From: Membranihabitans marinus
Lineage (GTDB): Bacteria; Bacteroidota; Bacteroidia; Chitinophagales; Saprospiraceae
Length of the DNA: 64,000 bases
Reading direction: 5' to 3'
Assembly (NCBI RefSeq): GCF_021729155.1
Contig: NZ_JAJQYA010000019.1
Coordinates: 1 to 64,000, forward strand
The notes under the pieces are model-generated. The model was not told the origin of the DNA, ran no database searches, and saw nothing but the letters and a program-made list of their open reading frames with translations. Position 1 is the first letter of the stretch. Each line of letters starts with the position of its first letter. Of this stretch, positions 19,694-30,092 are shown piece by piece. The translations under genes and the position numbers were made by a program.

Positions 19694-21504
19694 TGAAAAA
19701 AATGAAAAAGATGAAAATCCAAAATATATTTAAATCCTTAGTACTATTATCTTTCCTCTCCATTTTGGTTAGTGGGTGTAAGGATAGTTTCCTTGAAAGA
19801 GCGCCCAAAGGGGCTGTATTCTCGGGTAGTTTGGCGACTGAATCAGGTATTCAAGGACTGTTAATAGGAGCTTATTCCATGTTAGATGAAGCGGGTTCTG
19901 GAGGGAATGGTTGGCATATGGGGCGGTGGATTTTTGGAGGTGTTGCCTCCGATGATGCCCACGTGGGAACTGAAGCCGGTGCTCTTCAACCCATTCCAGA
20001 ATATGAAAATTATACTTGTACTCCAGCTACCCGTGGTCTTAATGATCGATGGCGAGTGTATTATGCTGCAGTACAAAGGGCCAATGATGTACTCCGTCTA
20101 TTGGAAATTGCTGAAGCCGATGGAACTGTGTCAGAGACTTTCGTTGAGCAAACAAGGGCGGAAGCTATATTTTTAAGAGGACTCTATCATCTATATATCA
20201 AAATGATGTGGAAAAATATACCTTATGTAGATGAAAGTATAAGTGCAGGCTTGGGTAATTACTTTGTGCCTAATACTGAAGATGTATGGCCTAGAATTGA
20301 AGAAGATTTTAAATATGCCATTCAAAATCTAACAGAAACAAAAGCAGATGTCGGTAGAGCCAATAGTTGGGCGGCTAAAGCCTATTTAGTCAAGGCTTAT
20401 ATGTTTCAGAATAAGTATTCAGAAGCTAAACCAGTATTAGACGATATTATAGCGAATGGAGTGACATCCAATGGGTTAAAATACGATTTAAACGAACAGT
20501 TTTTTGATAATTTTAGACCATCGACCCGTAATGGTCCTGAGCAAGTATTTGCCATTATGTATTCGGTTAATGATGGGGCTAATGGTGGAAATGGCAATCA
20601 AGTGAGTGGGGAGGGTAATTCTGGACCTTACGGAGGGCCATTCCCAACTTATGGATTTTATCAACCGTCGTTTAGTTTGGTGAATTCGTATAAAACAGAT
20701 CCTGAGACAGGTTTGCCCTATGTTTACGATTTTAATGATTTTGATGTGAAACACGACTTGGGGATTCCTTCTTCGGAAGAATTTGAACCGTATCAAGGTA
20801 CTTTAGATTCTAGATTGGATTGGACAGTAGGACGTCGAGGTATACCTTATTTGGATTGGGGAGTCAATCCGGGTTTGGCGTGGGTGAGACAACAAAGTGT
20901 GGCTGGACCTTATCTGCATATTAAATTTGCCAATCCACAATCTGAGCCAGAGGCGAGAGAGCGACAGAGTAATGCAAGTACCTATAATCTGATTCGGTTT
21001 GCAGATGTTTTGCTTTGGGCAGCCGAGGTAGAGGTAGAAGTGGGTAGTTTGGCAAAAGCGGAAGAATATGTCAATAGAGTTAGAGCTAGGGCTGCCAATC
21101 CTGCAACATGGGTTAAAAAGTATTTGGATGATAGTCAGCCTTTGGCTGGATTTTCGGATGAGCCAGCTGCCAATTATAAAGTAGGATTGTATAATGGTGA
21201 GTTTACTCAACAGGGAAAAGATTTTGCAAGGGAGGCTGTTCGATTTGAAAGAAAATTAGAGTTGGGTATGGAACATCATCGATTCTTTGATCTTCAGCGC
21301 TATGACAATGGAAGCGGATATATGGCCGATTTGTTGAATGATTATATCCAACATGAAACGAGCATTCCGAATTATAATTTTTACTACATGGAAGGCGCTA
21401 AATTTACTAAGGGAAAGAATGAAATATATCCCATTCCATTGGAGCAAATTGATCTAAGTGTAAAGGATGGAGAACCGACTTTGATACAGAATCCTAATTA
21501 CTAA
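19693..21504 (+). CDS. SusD/RagB-family surface glycan-binding lipoprotein
   Basis: At 603 residues it has a lipoprotein signal (LSILVSGCKDSF). SusD features are the N-terminal helical TPR-like region (AEAIFLRGLYHLYI), a NLIRFADVLLWAAEVEVE helix, and the C-terminal block RFERKLELGMEHHRFFDLQR, ending in YPIPLEQIDL and NPNY. The ATG overlaps the SusC stop by one base (TAATG), so the pair is translationally coupled. It caps the SusC channel and binds the ligand. Confidence 0.95.
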   Translation: MKKMKKMKIQNIFKSLVLLSFLSILVSGCKDSFLERAPKGAVFSGSLATESGIQGLLIGAYSMLDEAGSGGNGWHMGRWIFGGVASDDAHVGTEAGALQPIPEYENYTCTPATRGLNDRWRVYYAAVQRANDVLRLLEIAEADGTVSETFVEQTRAEAIFLRGLYHLYIKMMWKNIPYVDESISAGLGNYFVPNTEDVWPRIEEDFKYAIQNLTETKADVGRANSWAAKAYLVKAYMFQNKYSEAKPVLDDIIANGVTSNGLKYDLNEQFFDNFRPSTRNGPEQVFAIMYSVNDGANGGNGNQVSGEGNSGPYGGPFPTYGFYQPSFSLVNSYKTDPETGLPYVYDFNDFDVKHDLGIPSSEEFEPYQGTLDSRLDWTVGRRGIPYLDWGVNPGLAWVRQQSVAGPYLHIKFANPQSEPEARERQSNASTYNLIRFADVLLWAAEVEVEVGSLAKAEEYVNRVRARAANPATWVKKYLDDSQPLAGFSDEPAANYKVGLYNGEFTQQGKDFAREAVRFERKLELGMEHHRFFDLQRYDNGSGYMADLLNDYIQHETSIPNYNFYYMEGAKFTKGKNEIYPIPLEQIDLSVKDGEPTLIQNPNY

Positions 21505-21537
21505 AATTCATGTTCCGTCCCAAAACTGTACAACACG

Positions 21538-22446
21538 ATGAGTAGAAATACAATTTCTTGGATTATTTTAATATCCTGCAACCTGATGTGGGCATTTCAT
21601 TTTACCTGTATCAAATTAACTCAAGATCAAGTGGGACCTTATTTTACCGTTTGGGGACCGATGTTAATCTCAGTTATTTTGCTTTTGCCATATGTGATTA
21701 AAGATTTCAAGGCAAGTGGTAAGAAATTTAAGGATATGCTGATTTTTGTACAATTGGCCGCTTTGGGAGCTTTTCCCGCTCAGGTGTTGATGACTTGGGG
21801 GACACAGTATTCCTTAGCGAGTAATGCCTCCATACTAGTACTTTCTTTACCCATAGTAACAACCTTGTTTGCCTTTATAATATTAAAGGAAAAAATGAAT
21901 GGAGTGAAATGGCTCAGTTTTGTAATTGCTATAATCGGGGTGTTGTTTTGTACATTTGAAAATATAAGAGACATCGACTTTGGGTCTAAATATGCTATTG
22001 GCAATCTTTTGATATTCTTGGCTATAGTAGGGAACGGCTACTACAATGTAGGCTGTAAGAAGATCGCCAATGAATATTCTGAAATTGAAATGGTGTTCTT
22101 TACCTATTTGATGATGGTAATCTTATTATTACCTTTTGTACTATATTACGAAATTGATGTTTTTCAACGTATTTCAAGTTTTACCACACAAACATGGATT
22201 GGAATGGGGGCATTAACAATTTTTCATAACTTCTTGTCTATGGTCTTATTCTTTAAGGCTCTCAAATATTTGCAAGCTACCCAAGTGGCTGTTTCCAATT
22301 ATTTGATTACTTTTTTGGGGCTGCCAATTGCGGCTATATTTCTAGGTGAACAGCTTAATAGCCAGGGAATAATTGGAGGTGTGTTGGTGTTGACTTCCAC
22401 ATTGTTGCTATCTATTTATGATCGACCCAAAATCAGTATGGCATGA
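21538..22446 (+). CDS. EamA/DMT-family inner-membrane transporter
   Basis: 302 residues with ten predicted membrane helices in two EamA halves. The first begins ISWIILISCNLMWAFHFTCI; the second contains AILVLSLPIV-type and FLGEQLNSQGIIGGVLVL segments. DMT transporters move small metabolites, often by export or facilitated uptake. The substrate is not predictable here. It starts 33 bp after SusD and overlaps the next gene by 4 bp (ATGA), so it is part of the SusCD-led operon. Confidence 0.85.
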   Translation: MSRNTISWIILISCNLMWAFHFTCIKLTQDQVGPYFTVWGPMLISVILLLPYVIKDFKASGKKFKDMLIFVQLAALGAFPAQVLMTWGTQYSLASNASILVLSLPIVTTLFAFIILKEKMNGVKWLSFVIAIIGVLFCTFENIRDIDFGSKYAIGNLLIFLAIVGNGYYNVGCKKIANEYSEIEMVFFTYLMMVILLLPFVLYYEIDVFQRISSFTTQTWIGMGALTIFHNFLSMVLFFKALKYLQATQVAVSNYLITFLGLPIAAIFLGEQLNSQGIIGGVLVLTSTLLLSIYDRPKISMA

Positions 22447-23534
22447 TAACATCTGAGACTTCTTTTAAATTATTGAATATTTGGGATGGTGATTATTTTT
22501 CAAATCGCGATGGTGTGGTCAACAACCATCAATTGGAAATTCAATTGCAAATCCGTGCTGCTTTGAATAGTAAATTGCTTGTCAATGGAGAGGAAGTGAT
22601 TGCCGATCAAACGGTATTCCATTGTCCTGTGACTTTGAAAAAGGGAGAGAATACGATTCATATTGTAGATCAGAAATCTGGTCATGAAAGAAAGCTAGTT
22701 GTATACTATTTGGATACATTTGAGAAGAAATATAGATTGTCTATCGACGATTGTATATGGTTTTTAAAAGACCTTCATGAACATCGACATCAATATAAGT
22801 CTCTCTTCGATAATCCGTATTTGAAGTTTCTCAAGCAATTACATGAGGATTATGAGACTAAGATCCATCTAAATTTATTCTACAGCACTGAGGATTTTAA
22901 TCTTTCGGAGATGACGGATCAATATAAATCTGAATGGGAATCTAATGCAGATTGGATTCAATTGAGTTTTCATGCAGAGAGCGAGTTTCCAGATATGCCT
23001 TATGTTGATGCGAGTTATCAAAAGGTAGAAGAAGATTGTGCAAAAGTCCACAAGGAAATATTGAGGTTTGCAGGTCCTACATTATTGAGTACGACTACGA
23101 CGGTCCATTGGGGTTCGGCAAACTTGGAAGGATGTAGAGCGCTTAAGGTGGCTGGATATAAGTCTTTGGTCGGATATTTTAATGTGGATGATGATTTGCC
23201 TCCGGTTTCCTATTATCTTTCTACTGATCAAAGGAGGCACTTAAAGCAACGCTATATTTGGCGAGACAAGGAAGAAGATCTTTTATTTGTTCGAGCCAGT
23301 ATGGTTGTAGATACCGTTGCTTTAGAAGAAATTGATTCTCATTTGAATAAGAATGCAGATGAGGAGGGGCGATTGCCTCGATTCGCAGATTTTTTAGTGC
23401 ATGAGCAATATTTTTATTCTCATTATTTCAATTATCAAAGAGATTATCGTGACCGAATCATTGCGGCTGTAAAATGGGCAAAGAAAAATGGTTATACCTC
23501 GGCATTTGTAGAAAATTCATTTAAAATTAAATAG
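22443..23534 (+). CDS. Polysaccharide-deacetylase-fold-like protein (putative)
   Basis: This 363-residue protein has no signal peptide and looks cytoplasmic. Residues 1-95 look like a small beta domain. Residues about 97-360 look like the glycoside hydrolase/deacetylase barrel: RLSIDD at 98-103 sits where NodB proteins have their Asp pair, and QLSFHAES (H177) and TTTVHWGS may be active-site strands. A complete NodB HxxxH metal motif is not evident, so the activity is uncertain. It is coupled by a 4-bp overlap to EamA and followed 2 bp later by the GH109-like gene, so it probably acts on the same substrate. Confidence 0.5.
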   Translation: MITSETSFKLLNIWDGDYFSNRDGVVNNHQLEIQLQIRAALNSKLLVNGEEVIADQTVFHCPVTLKKGENTIHIVDQKSGHERKLVVYYLDTFEKKYRLSIDDCIWFLKDLHEHRHQYKSLFDNPYLKFLKQLHEDYETKIHLNLFYSTEDFNLSEMTDQYKSEWESNADWIQLSFHAESEFPDMPYVDASYQKVEEDCAKVHKEILRFAGPTLLSTTTTVHWGSANLEGCRALKVAGYKSLVGYFNVDDDLPPVSYYLSTDQRRHLKQRYIWRDKEEDLLFVRASMVVDTVALEEIDSHLNKNADEEGRLPRFADFLVHEQYFYSHYFNYQRDYRDRIIAAVKWAKKNGYTSAFVENSFKIK

Positions 23535-23536
23535 GA

Positions 23537-24922
23537 ATGGAAAAGAATAGAAGAGATTTTATAAAAAAGAGTGGATTAGCTTTAACGGGCTTAGGAGTCT
23601 TGCCGACAGCTGGATTTAGTAAATCAGCACCAGCAAGTAAGTCATCCACCTTTAATATGTCTGGCTATGCTGCACCTAGAATGGATAAAATTAGAATTGG
23701 ATTTATTGGCGTTGGGAATCGAGGGACAGGAGCCGTTAAAAGGATGTGTCGAATCGAGGGCGTTGAAATAAAAGCGCTCTGTGATTTAAGGGCAGAAAAA
23801 GTGGCCTCAGCAAAAGAAGCTATAAAAGAATATGGACATGAACCTGATCTGTATTCAGGAGATCCTGAAATTTGGAGAAAGGTGTGTGAAAGATCGGATA
23901 TTGATCTTATTTATATTTTGACTCCTTGGAAATTGCACACCCCTATGGCTGTATTTTCAATGAATCACGAAAAGCATGTATGTGTGGAAGTGCCGGCTGC
24001 CAAGACCATTGACGAATGCTGGGAATTGGTAGAGACCTCAGAACGGACACGCAAGCATTGCATGATGACGGAAAATTGTTGCTACGATTTTGTCGAATTA
24101 TTGACATTGAATATGGCTAGGCAAGGTTTTTTCGGAGAAATATTGCATTGTGAAGGAGGGTATATTCATGAGTTAAAAGAATTGTTGTTCTCAAAGGAAA
24201 AGTTTTATCAAATGTGGGAGCTGCATGAAAACTATGAGCGCAAGGGCAATTTGTACCCGACCCATGGTTTGGGACCATTATGTCAAATAATGAACATAAA
24301 TCGCGGGGATAAAATGGATTTTTTAGTCTCAGTTTCCACCAACGACTTTTCAATGCATCCATTGGCAACAAATAAATATCTAGAGGATTCCTTTTATAAA
24401 CCATATATCGACAAGGATTTTAATGGAAATATGAGTACTTCAATTATTCGTACTCATTTGGGTAAATCTATTTTGTTGCAATACGATGTTTCTTCCGTTC
24501 GGCCATATTCTCGGATACATTTAGTAAGTGGTACGGAAGGCATTGTTCGAAAATATCCAGAACCAGCTCATTTTGCTAAAGGGCATAAATGGATGAATGA
24601 GAATGAAATAGAAGGATTGTATAAGGAATTTAATCCTGCCATTGTTCAGAAAATGGGCGAAATAGCTAAAGATCATGGAGGACATGGAGGAATGGATTTT
24701 TTAATGGATTGGAGAACGATTGATTGCTTGCGCAATGGTTTGCCAATGGATCAAGATGTTTACGATGCAGCATTGTGGAGTTCAATTGGGCCCTTGTCTG
24801 CTCAATCACTTAACAATAGGTCTAATTCAGTAGATGTGCCGGATTTTACAAGAGGGGGATGGAAAACCAATGCTCCAGTTGACATTTCAATGTCTCGGGG
24901 TGGAAATACGAAAGTAAAATAG
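23537..24922 (+). CDS. GH109-like NAD-dependent glycosidase / Gfo/Idh/MocA-family protein with Tat signal
   Basis: 461 residues. The N-terminus RRDFIKKSGLALTGLG is a Tat-type signal, so it is exported folded with cofactor. The Rossmann motif is IGFIGVGNRGTGAV. The substrate domain has features I associate with GH109 rather than simple dehydrogenases: VEVPAAKTIDECW in place of the EKP motif, TENCCYDFVELLTLNMA and GNLYPTHGLGPLCQIMNI. GH109 enzymes cleave alpha-N-acetylgalactosaminides by a transient oxidation/elimination mechanism using bound NAD. The exact sugar is unproven. It sits 2 bp after the deacetylase-like gene and 2 bp before the 3-hydroxyacyl-CoA-dehydrogenase-like gene. A related protein starts at 63799. 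Confidence 0.8.
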   Translation: MEKNRRDFIKKSGLALTGLGVLPTAGFSKSAPASKSSTFNMSGYAAPRMDKIRIGFIGVGNRGTGAVKRMCRIEGVEIKALCDLRAEKVASAKEAIKEYGHEPDLYSGDPEIWRKVCERSDIDLIYILTPWKLHTPMAVFSMNHEKHVCVEVPAAKTIDECWELVETSERTRKHCMMTENCCYDFVELLTLNMARQGFFGEILHCEGGYIHELKELLFSKEKFYQMWELHENYERKGNLYPTHGLGPLCQIMNINRGDKMDFLVSVSTNDFSMHPLATNKYLEDSFYKPYIDKDFNGNMSTSIIRTHLGKSILLQYDVSSVRPYSRIHLVSGTEGIVRKYPEPAHFAKGHKWMNENEIEGLYKEFNPAIVQKMGEIAKDHGGHGGMDFLMDWRTIDCLRNGLPMDQDVYDAALWSSIGPLSAQSLNNRSNSVDVPDFTRGGWKTNAPVDISMSRGGNTKVK

Positions 24923-24924
24923 GC

Positions 24925-25881
24925 ATGGAGCAAAAGCAGAATCAAAATATTGGAGTAGTAGGTTTAGGTCTTATGGGAACTAGCATTGTCACTTGTCTTT
25001 TGGCATCAGGGCATCAAGTGGTAGGAATAGATAGAGAATTAATCAAGGTGAATGCGGTTCAAGAGCAGATAAAAATAAATTTAACTCAATTGCGCTCTGA
25101 AGGTTTGTTGGAAACTGAAGTCGACAATATAATGAGCAATTTTCAATTTGCGACAAAATTGGAAGGTCTAGTTCACTGTGATTTAATTGTAGAAACGATA
25201 ACAGAAAATTTAGAAATTAAAATTCAATTACTTACAGAATTGGAGTCGATAGTGAGTCCAGCAGTGGTAATCGGAAGTAATACTTCTGCCATCCCAGTAA
25301 GTTTATTGCAAAAAGATCTTAAACATCCAGAGCGAATAATTGGGTTGCATTGGGCGGAACCTGCTCATATAACCAAGTTTATGGAAATAGTTTGTGGGGA
25401 TCAGACCGATCTAACTTTAGCTAAAGAGATGATGGTACTCGTTGAAAGATGGGGTAAAGAACCATCACTTCTACAAAAAGATATCAAAGGTTTTATAACC
25501 AATCGAATAATGTATGCGATGTTAAGAGAAGCATTTTACTTAGTAGAAAATGGTTATGCATCCATAGAAAGTGTGGATAGGTCTCTGAGGAATGATTTAG
25601 GTTATTGGATATCATTTGCAGGGCCATTTCGATTTATGGATTTAACTGGGATCCCAGCTTATTTGACGGTAATGGAGGATTTGTTTCCCGATTTAGATAG
25701 AAGTACAGCAGCACCAAAAATGATGCAGAAGCTAGTAGATAGTGGTGCAAAAGGAGTGGATAATGCTCAAGGTTTTTATCCATATACTGAAGAAAGTGCA
25801 AATAAGTGGAAGGAAGATTTTACTCAATTTAGTTATGATATACGAAAACTGACAGAAAAGTATTCTTCAGAGAATGATTAA
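24925..25881 (+). CDS. 3-hydroxyacyl-CoA dehydrogenase-family oxidoreductase (possible sugar-acid dehydrogenase)
   Basis: 318 residues with an N-terminal NAD-binding motif IGVVGLGLMGTSI, ASGHQVVGID and DLIVETITENLEIK. The catalytic region is GLHWAEPAH, with His in the usual place, then KGFITNRIMYAMLREA opening the C-terminal helical domain (GPFRFMDLTG). The family includes 3-hydroxybutyryl-CoA and L-gulonate 3-dehydrogenases. In this locus a beta-hydroxy sugar-acid substrate is more likely than a fatty acyl-CoA (inference). It is cytoplasmic and the last gene of the tight 19.7-25.9 kb run. Confidence 0.8.
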   Translation: MEQKQNQNIGVVGLGLMGTSIVTCLLASGHQVVGIDRELIKVNAVQEQIKINLTQLRSEGLLETEVDNIMSNFQFATKLEGLVHCDLIVETITENLEIKIQLLTELESIVSPAVVIGSNTSAIPVSLLQKDLKHPERIIGLHWAEPAHITKFMEIVCGDQTDLTLAKEMMVLVERWGKEPSLLQKDIKGFITNRIMYAMLREAFYLVENGYASIESVDRSLRNDLGYWISFAGPFRFMDLTGIPAYLTVMEDLFPDLDRSTAAPKMMQKLVDSGAKGVDNAQGFYPYTEESANKWKEDFTQFSYDIRKLTEKYSSEND

Positions 25882-26108
25882 AATAGGATAATCGATTTGT
25901 TGATTATGCAGGTCAGTTTGATAGAGGGTTAGAATAAAGAACCAATGCTGGATAGTCTGAACAAATAAAACCCAATTTATTTGATAAGGGATTAGAACCG
26001 TTACAAATTGGACTAGAGCTGTAGAGAGATGGAGTTCCTAGTGAAATATGAAAATATTATAGGTGAAATAATAGCCATAACAATAAAAGATGATAGATAT
26101 TATTAACA

Positions 26109-26123
26109 TACTTTAGTAAAGTA
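26109..26123. promoter_or_regulatory. 15-bp palindrome upstream of the second oxidoreductase
   Basis: TACTTTA-G-TAAAGTA is a perfect inverted repeat ending 26 bp before the ATG at 26150, within a 268-bp gap that could hold a separate promoter. It is not related to the GTATAC sites. It could be an operator, but in such AT-rich DNA it may be chance. Confidence 0.3.
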
Positions 26124-26149
26124 AATTATTAACAATAAGATACAATATT

Positions 26150-27382
26150 ATGAAAAGCGTAGAAAATATGAAGTCAAGTTCTTCTCGAAGAAAATTTTTA
26201 GGAATTTCAGCGCTGGCTGCTACTGGGATAGCTGTTTCCCCTCGGTTTGCTTTTGCTGGCATTCCAACATCATCACGTAAGGTTCGTGTGGGTGTAGTAG
26301 GAGGTAGATTTGGGTTGGGATTTTATTTCAATGAACACCCCAATGTGACGGTTGAAGCGGTAAGTGATTTGCGAGCTGACCGAAGAGCTGCCTTGATGAA
26401 AAGGTACGAGTGTAGTAAATCTTATGATTCCTTAGAAATATTACTCAAAGATCCCAAGATCGAGGCAGTGGGATTGTTTACCCCGGCCCCAGATCATGCC
26501 AATCATGTAGTACAAACCTTACGTGCAGGCAAGCATGCCTTATGCGCTGTACCTGCAGCTCTGACTATCGAGGATTGTTATCGTATTTTAGAAGCCGTCA
26601 GATCAACTGGGAAAAAATATATGATGGCTGAAACATCGACCTATAGACAAGAGACTATTACGGCTAAGAAAATGTATAAGGAAGGTAAATTCGGAAATTT
26701 ATTTAGTAGTTCGGCTCAGTATTATCATCCCGGCTTAGAAGAATTATATTTTAATCCCGATGGCAGTGCCACTTGGCGACATGGGTTACCTCCTATGTTG
26801 TATCCTACCCATGTCACTGCCTTTTTGATTGCCGTCACCGGTGAGCGATTTACACATGTTACAGGATTAGGTTGGGGCGATGATGATCCAATGCTAAAAG
26901 GAAATCCTTACAATAATCCTTTCTGGAATGAAACTGCCTTTTTTAAGACGGATCGAGGTAATTCTTTTATTGGAGAAGTATGTTGGCGAGGAGCACTAGC
27001 TCACGGTGAGAGAGGGGAATGGCGAGGAGATAAGATGAGTTATTATATGGGACAAAAAAATGAACCGGTGCACACCGTTCATGCTGGAGATAAAATGGTG
27101 AAAGATGATGGTGGATTTACAGTTGCTCATCCTGAACTCAAACCATACGACCAAGAGAAATGGTATGAGACCGATGCCTTGCCAGAAGCCATGAGGCATA
27201 ATAGTGGGCACGGGGGATCTCATACTTTTATAACCCATGAGTTTATCTCATCCATAATCGAAGATAGAGAACCAGAAATAAATATTTATGAGGCTTTGGC
27301 CTATACGGCTCCAGGCATTATTGCTCATGAATCGGCGCTTAATGATGGGGAATGTATGCGGATACCTAATTTTGATATATAG
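26150..27382 (+). CDS. Gfo/Idh/MocA-family oxidoreductase with Tat signal
   Basis: 410 residues. The signal region is SSRRKFLGISALAATGIAV followed by an FAFAG-type cleavage site. The Rossmann motif VRVGVVGGRFGLGFYF follows. The usual EKP motif is replaced by CAVPAALTIEDC, resembling GH109-type proteins, and LYPTHVTAFLIAVTG lies in the substrate domain. It is probably exported and may work on the same sugar as the GH109-like protein, as dehydrogenase or redox glycosidase. Which of the two cannot be decided from sequence. It is followed after 132 bp by the aminotransferase gene. Confidence 0.8.
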   Translation: MKSVENMKSSSSRRKFLGISALAATGIAVSPRFAFAGIPTSSRKVRVGVVGGRFGLGFYFNEHPNVTVEAVSDLRADRRAALMKRYECSKSYDSLEILLKDPKIEAVGLFTPAPDHANHVVQTLRAGKHALCAVPAALTIEDCYRILEAVRSTGKKYMMAETSTYRQETITAKKMYKEGKFGNLFSSSAQYYHPGLEELYFNPDGSATWRHGLPPMLYPTHVTAFLIAVTGERFTHVTGLGWGDDDPMLKGNPYNNPFWNETAFFKTDRGNSFIGEVCWRGALAHGERGEWRGDKMSYYMGQKNEPVHTVHAGDKMVKDDGGFTVAHPELKPYDQEKWYETDALPEAMRHNSGHGGSHTFITHEFISSIIEDREPEINIYEALAYTAPGIIAHESALNDGECMRIPNFDI

Positions 27383-27514
27383 TAAATTAGTAAAAGATTG
27401 TTGAAGTTTTAATGATGGTGAGGAAGCTTCCAGAATATAGCCTAATAATCGTTAAGCTATGTTAAGGCGCTTTTACATTTATCAATCACTTGAGATTGTA
27501 ATAAAGTAATAAAA

Positions 27515-28879
27515 ATGATTAAAAGAGATAGATCGAATAAGATTCTAAAAGAAAATGAACAATGGATACCTGGAGGTGTGGTATCTCTAAATAGAAAATC
27601 AGATCCCAATATTTGTTTTACGAGAGGACATGGGAGTCATGTATGGGATGTAGATGGCAATGAGTATATCGATTATCAGGCCGGTTTTGCGGCTTCATTC
27701 TTGGGTCATAACGATGCTGATATCAATGCCGCTGTTGCTCAAACCATAGCCGATCAACAGATTCTGATGGGGGCTGGACCTACTGATTTAGAAGGTGATT
27801 TTGCCAAGTTGTTTTGTGATTCGGTACCCAATGTAGATAGTATTCAAATTACAACTACAGGGTCTGAAGCTACTTATCACGCTATTCGTATTGCTAGGGC
27901 GGCGACCAAAAAAGATCATATTATTGTGATGCAGGGTGGTTATAATGGTTGGCATAGTGATGTGGCATGTAATGTTATCAGCGCTTTGGATGATATTGGA
28001 CCGAGAGTGAGCCCAGGGGAATATCCCATTGATTCCATTTCAGCTGGAATTCCTCAGAGAAGTAAGGATTTGGTTCATGTTGTCAATTTTAATGACTTGG
28101 ATTCGGTAGAATATATTCTAAAAAGACATAAGGTCGCCTGTATTTTATTAGAACCTATTTTGCAGAATATTGGAATTGTTAAACCCCAGCCTGGGTATTT
28201 AGAAGGATTGCGGAGTTTGGCCGATCAACACGGTTTCCTACTGATCTTTGACGAGGTCAAAACAGGATTTAGACATTCGTTGGGAGGGTACCAAAGTATT
28301 TGTGGAGTCGTACCCGATTTGAGTACGTTCGGGAAGGCTGTTGCCAATGGTTATCCTTTGGGTGTTATTGGAGGGAAGAAGGAATATATGGATTACTTTG
28401 TACATCCTGATAAGAGGGAAAGAGTGTTGATTGCCGGTACTTTTAATGCCTTTCCATTGACTACTGCTGCAGCCATCGCTACCTTAAAGAAACTGGGTTC
28501 GGAAGAACACAAGGTCTATGATCATGTAGAGCGATTGGGTGCAAAATTGGAAGCTGGTTTAAATGAGATATTCTCAACCTATGCCATCGATTTTAAGGTG
28601 GCTCGACAAGGGTCGGCTTTATGCACTTATTTTATGGATCATCTTCCTGTTGATTATCACGATATATTGACTCATCACGATTTTAATTTTGATAAAAAGT
28701 ATAGAATTAAGTTGATTGAAGCCGGTATTTTCAATTTCCCTCTACCCATTAAGCAAGGAAGTATTTCTTTCGCTCATACCGATGCTGATATTGATGCGAC
28801 ATTGGAAGCCACGGCGATGGTAATGGATAAGTTGATGTCGGATGTAAAAAAATCTAGAGTGATTAAAGAAGAAGTATGA
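27515..28879 (+). CDS. Class III PLP-dependent aminotransferase (glutamate-1-semialdehyde aminomutase-like)
   Basis: 454 residues. Landmarks are [21 protein letters not shown], the phosphate-binding [27 protein letters not shown] (PLP-ring Asp about 246) and [16 protein letters not shown] (Schiff-base Lys274). The subfamily resembles HemL, but the context is catabolic. The gene overlaps the enolase-superfamily gene by 4 bp, so the likely substrate is an amino-sugar- or sugar-acid-derived compound (inference). Housekeeping haem synthesis seems unlikely in this position. Confidence 0.88.
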   Translation: MIKRDRSNKILKENEQWIPGGVVSLNRKSDPNICFTRGHGSHVWDVDGNEYIDYQAGFAASFLGHNDADINAAVAQTIADQQILMGAGPTDLEGDFAKLFCDSVPNVDSIQITTTGSEATYHAIRIARAATKKDHIIVMQGGYNGWHSDVACNVISALDDIGPRVSPGEYPIDSISAGIPQRSKDLVHVVNFNDLDSVEYILKRHKVACILLEPILQNIGIVKPQPGYLEGLRSLADQHGFLLIFDEVKTGFRHSLGGYQSICGVVPDLSTFGKAVANGYPLGVIGGKKEYMDYFVHPDKRERVLIAGTFNAFPLTTAAAIATLKKLGSEEHKVYDHVERLGAKLEAGLNEIFSTYAIDFKVARQGSALCTYFMDHLPVDYHDILTHHDFNFDKKYRIKLIEAGIFNFPLPIKQGSISFAHTDADIDATLEATAMVMDKLMSDVKKSRVIKEEV

Positions 28880-30054
28880 AAATAACTGGGATTGAAACCA
28901 TGGTTTGTCATGCTCGTATGAGAAACTGGATTTTCGTTAAAATAATTACCGATCAACCTGGACTTTGGGGGTGGGGTGAAGCCACTTTAGAATGGCATAC
29001 TAGATCTGTAGTTGGTGCCATCGAAGATTTGTCGACTCTATTGATCGGGGAAGATCCTCGAAGAATAGAGCACTTGTGGCAAATGATGTATCGTCAACAT
29101 TTTTGGCATGGCAATGGTATCGTTAGAGGTACCGCTATCAGTGGAATTGATATTGCATTGTGGGATATATTAGGAAAAATACACGGCGTACCCTGTCATC
29201 AATTGTGGGGAGGAAAGGTGAGAGATTCTATTCGATTATACTGTCATTTAGGCGGGGGTAAAATGGAGGATTTTTATGAAACCAAGATCAATGATGCTGG
29301 GCGGTTCGGGGATTTGGCTTTGGCAGCTGTTGAAGATGGATTTACTGCATTTAAATCGATGGCCGTCCCAGAAACCATGGCCTTAGAAGGATTGAAACCT
29401 ATCCTTTATGCAGAATCATGTGTGCAAGCTATGCGAGAAGCTGTTGGAGATGATATCGATATTATGGTGGATTGTCACGCTCGCCCTAGTCCGCGTATGG
29501 GCATGTTGTTTGCCAAAGCATTGGAGCCTTATAATTTATACTTTTTTGAAGAACCTTGTTGGCCAGAAACCATGGAAGATATTGCCCTTATCCAACGATC
29601 GGTAAAGACGCCGATTGCCAGTGGGGAACGATTGATTGGTGTGCATGGCTTTAGAGATATGTTGGAAAAACGGGCTGTCAGCGTAATTCAACCCGATATT
29701 ACCCATTGTGGAGGTTTGAGTGAAGTCCGGAAAATTGCCGCATTGGCTGAGGCATATCGGGTGGCTATCGCTCCACATAATCCTCAGGGGCCTGTGAGTA
29801 CAGCTGCTTCCATTGAATTTGGTTTTTCTTGCTCATCCTATATTATATGTGAGAGTGTGCACAGTGATGTACCTTGGAGAAATGAGGTGGTGACGGAAGG
29901 TTACACCTTGCAAAAGCAAGGAAGGACGGTTGGGCCAAATACAAAGCCTGGCCTGGGGATAGAAATCGATGAGGATGTGGTGAAAAAACATCCATTCCAA
30001 CAAGAAATATTGCAACGTAGCTTCTATAAGGATGGCAGTGTGGGTGATTGGTAA
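28876..30054 (+). CDS. Mandelate racemase/enolase-superfamily sugar-acid dehydratase, galactonate-dehydratase-like
   Basis: 392 residues. Metal ligands are visible as D199 (MVDCHARP), E225 (FFEEPCWPE) and E251 (ASGERL). H201, two residues after the first Asp, matches the general acid of D-galactonate dehydratase, and H301 (APHNPQGP) with D274 matches the His/Asp base. The N-terminal capping domain is present ([10 protein letters not shown]). The reaction is dehydration of an aldonic acid to a 2-keto-3-deoxy acid. Galactonate itself is not proven, since neighbouring subgroups use other acids. It shares an ATGA overlap with the aminotransferase gene. Confidence 0.88.
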   Translation: MKITGIETMVCHARMRNWIFVKIITDQPGLWGWGEATLEWHTRSVVGAIEDLSTLLIGEDPRRIEHLWQMMYRQHFWHGNGIVRGTAISGIDIALWDILGKIHGVPCHQLWGGKVRDSIRLYCHLGGGKMEDFYETKINDAGRFGDLALAAVEDGFTAFKSMAVPETMALEGLKPILYAESCVQAMREAVGDDIDIMVDCHARPSPRMGMLFAKALEPYNLYFFEEPCWPETMEDIALIQRSVKTPIASGERLIGVHGFRDMLEKRAVSVIQPDITHCGGLSEVRKIAALAEAYRVAIAPHNPQGPVSTAASIEFGFSCSSYIICESVHSDVPWRNEVVTEGYTLQKQGRTVGPNTKPGLGIEIDEDVVKKHPFQQEILQRSFYKDGSVGDW

Positions 30055-30092
30055 ATGTTTCGATTTTTTTAGAACAGAATAAAACAATCATA

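Noticed and set aside
27515-28879. hemL (glutamate-1-semialdehyde aminomutase) housekeeping gene
   Set aside because: The motifs fit the subfamily, but the gene is overlapped by a sugar-acid dehydratase gene inside a catabolic operon, so the haem role is unlikely.
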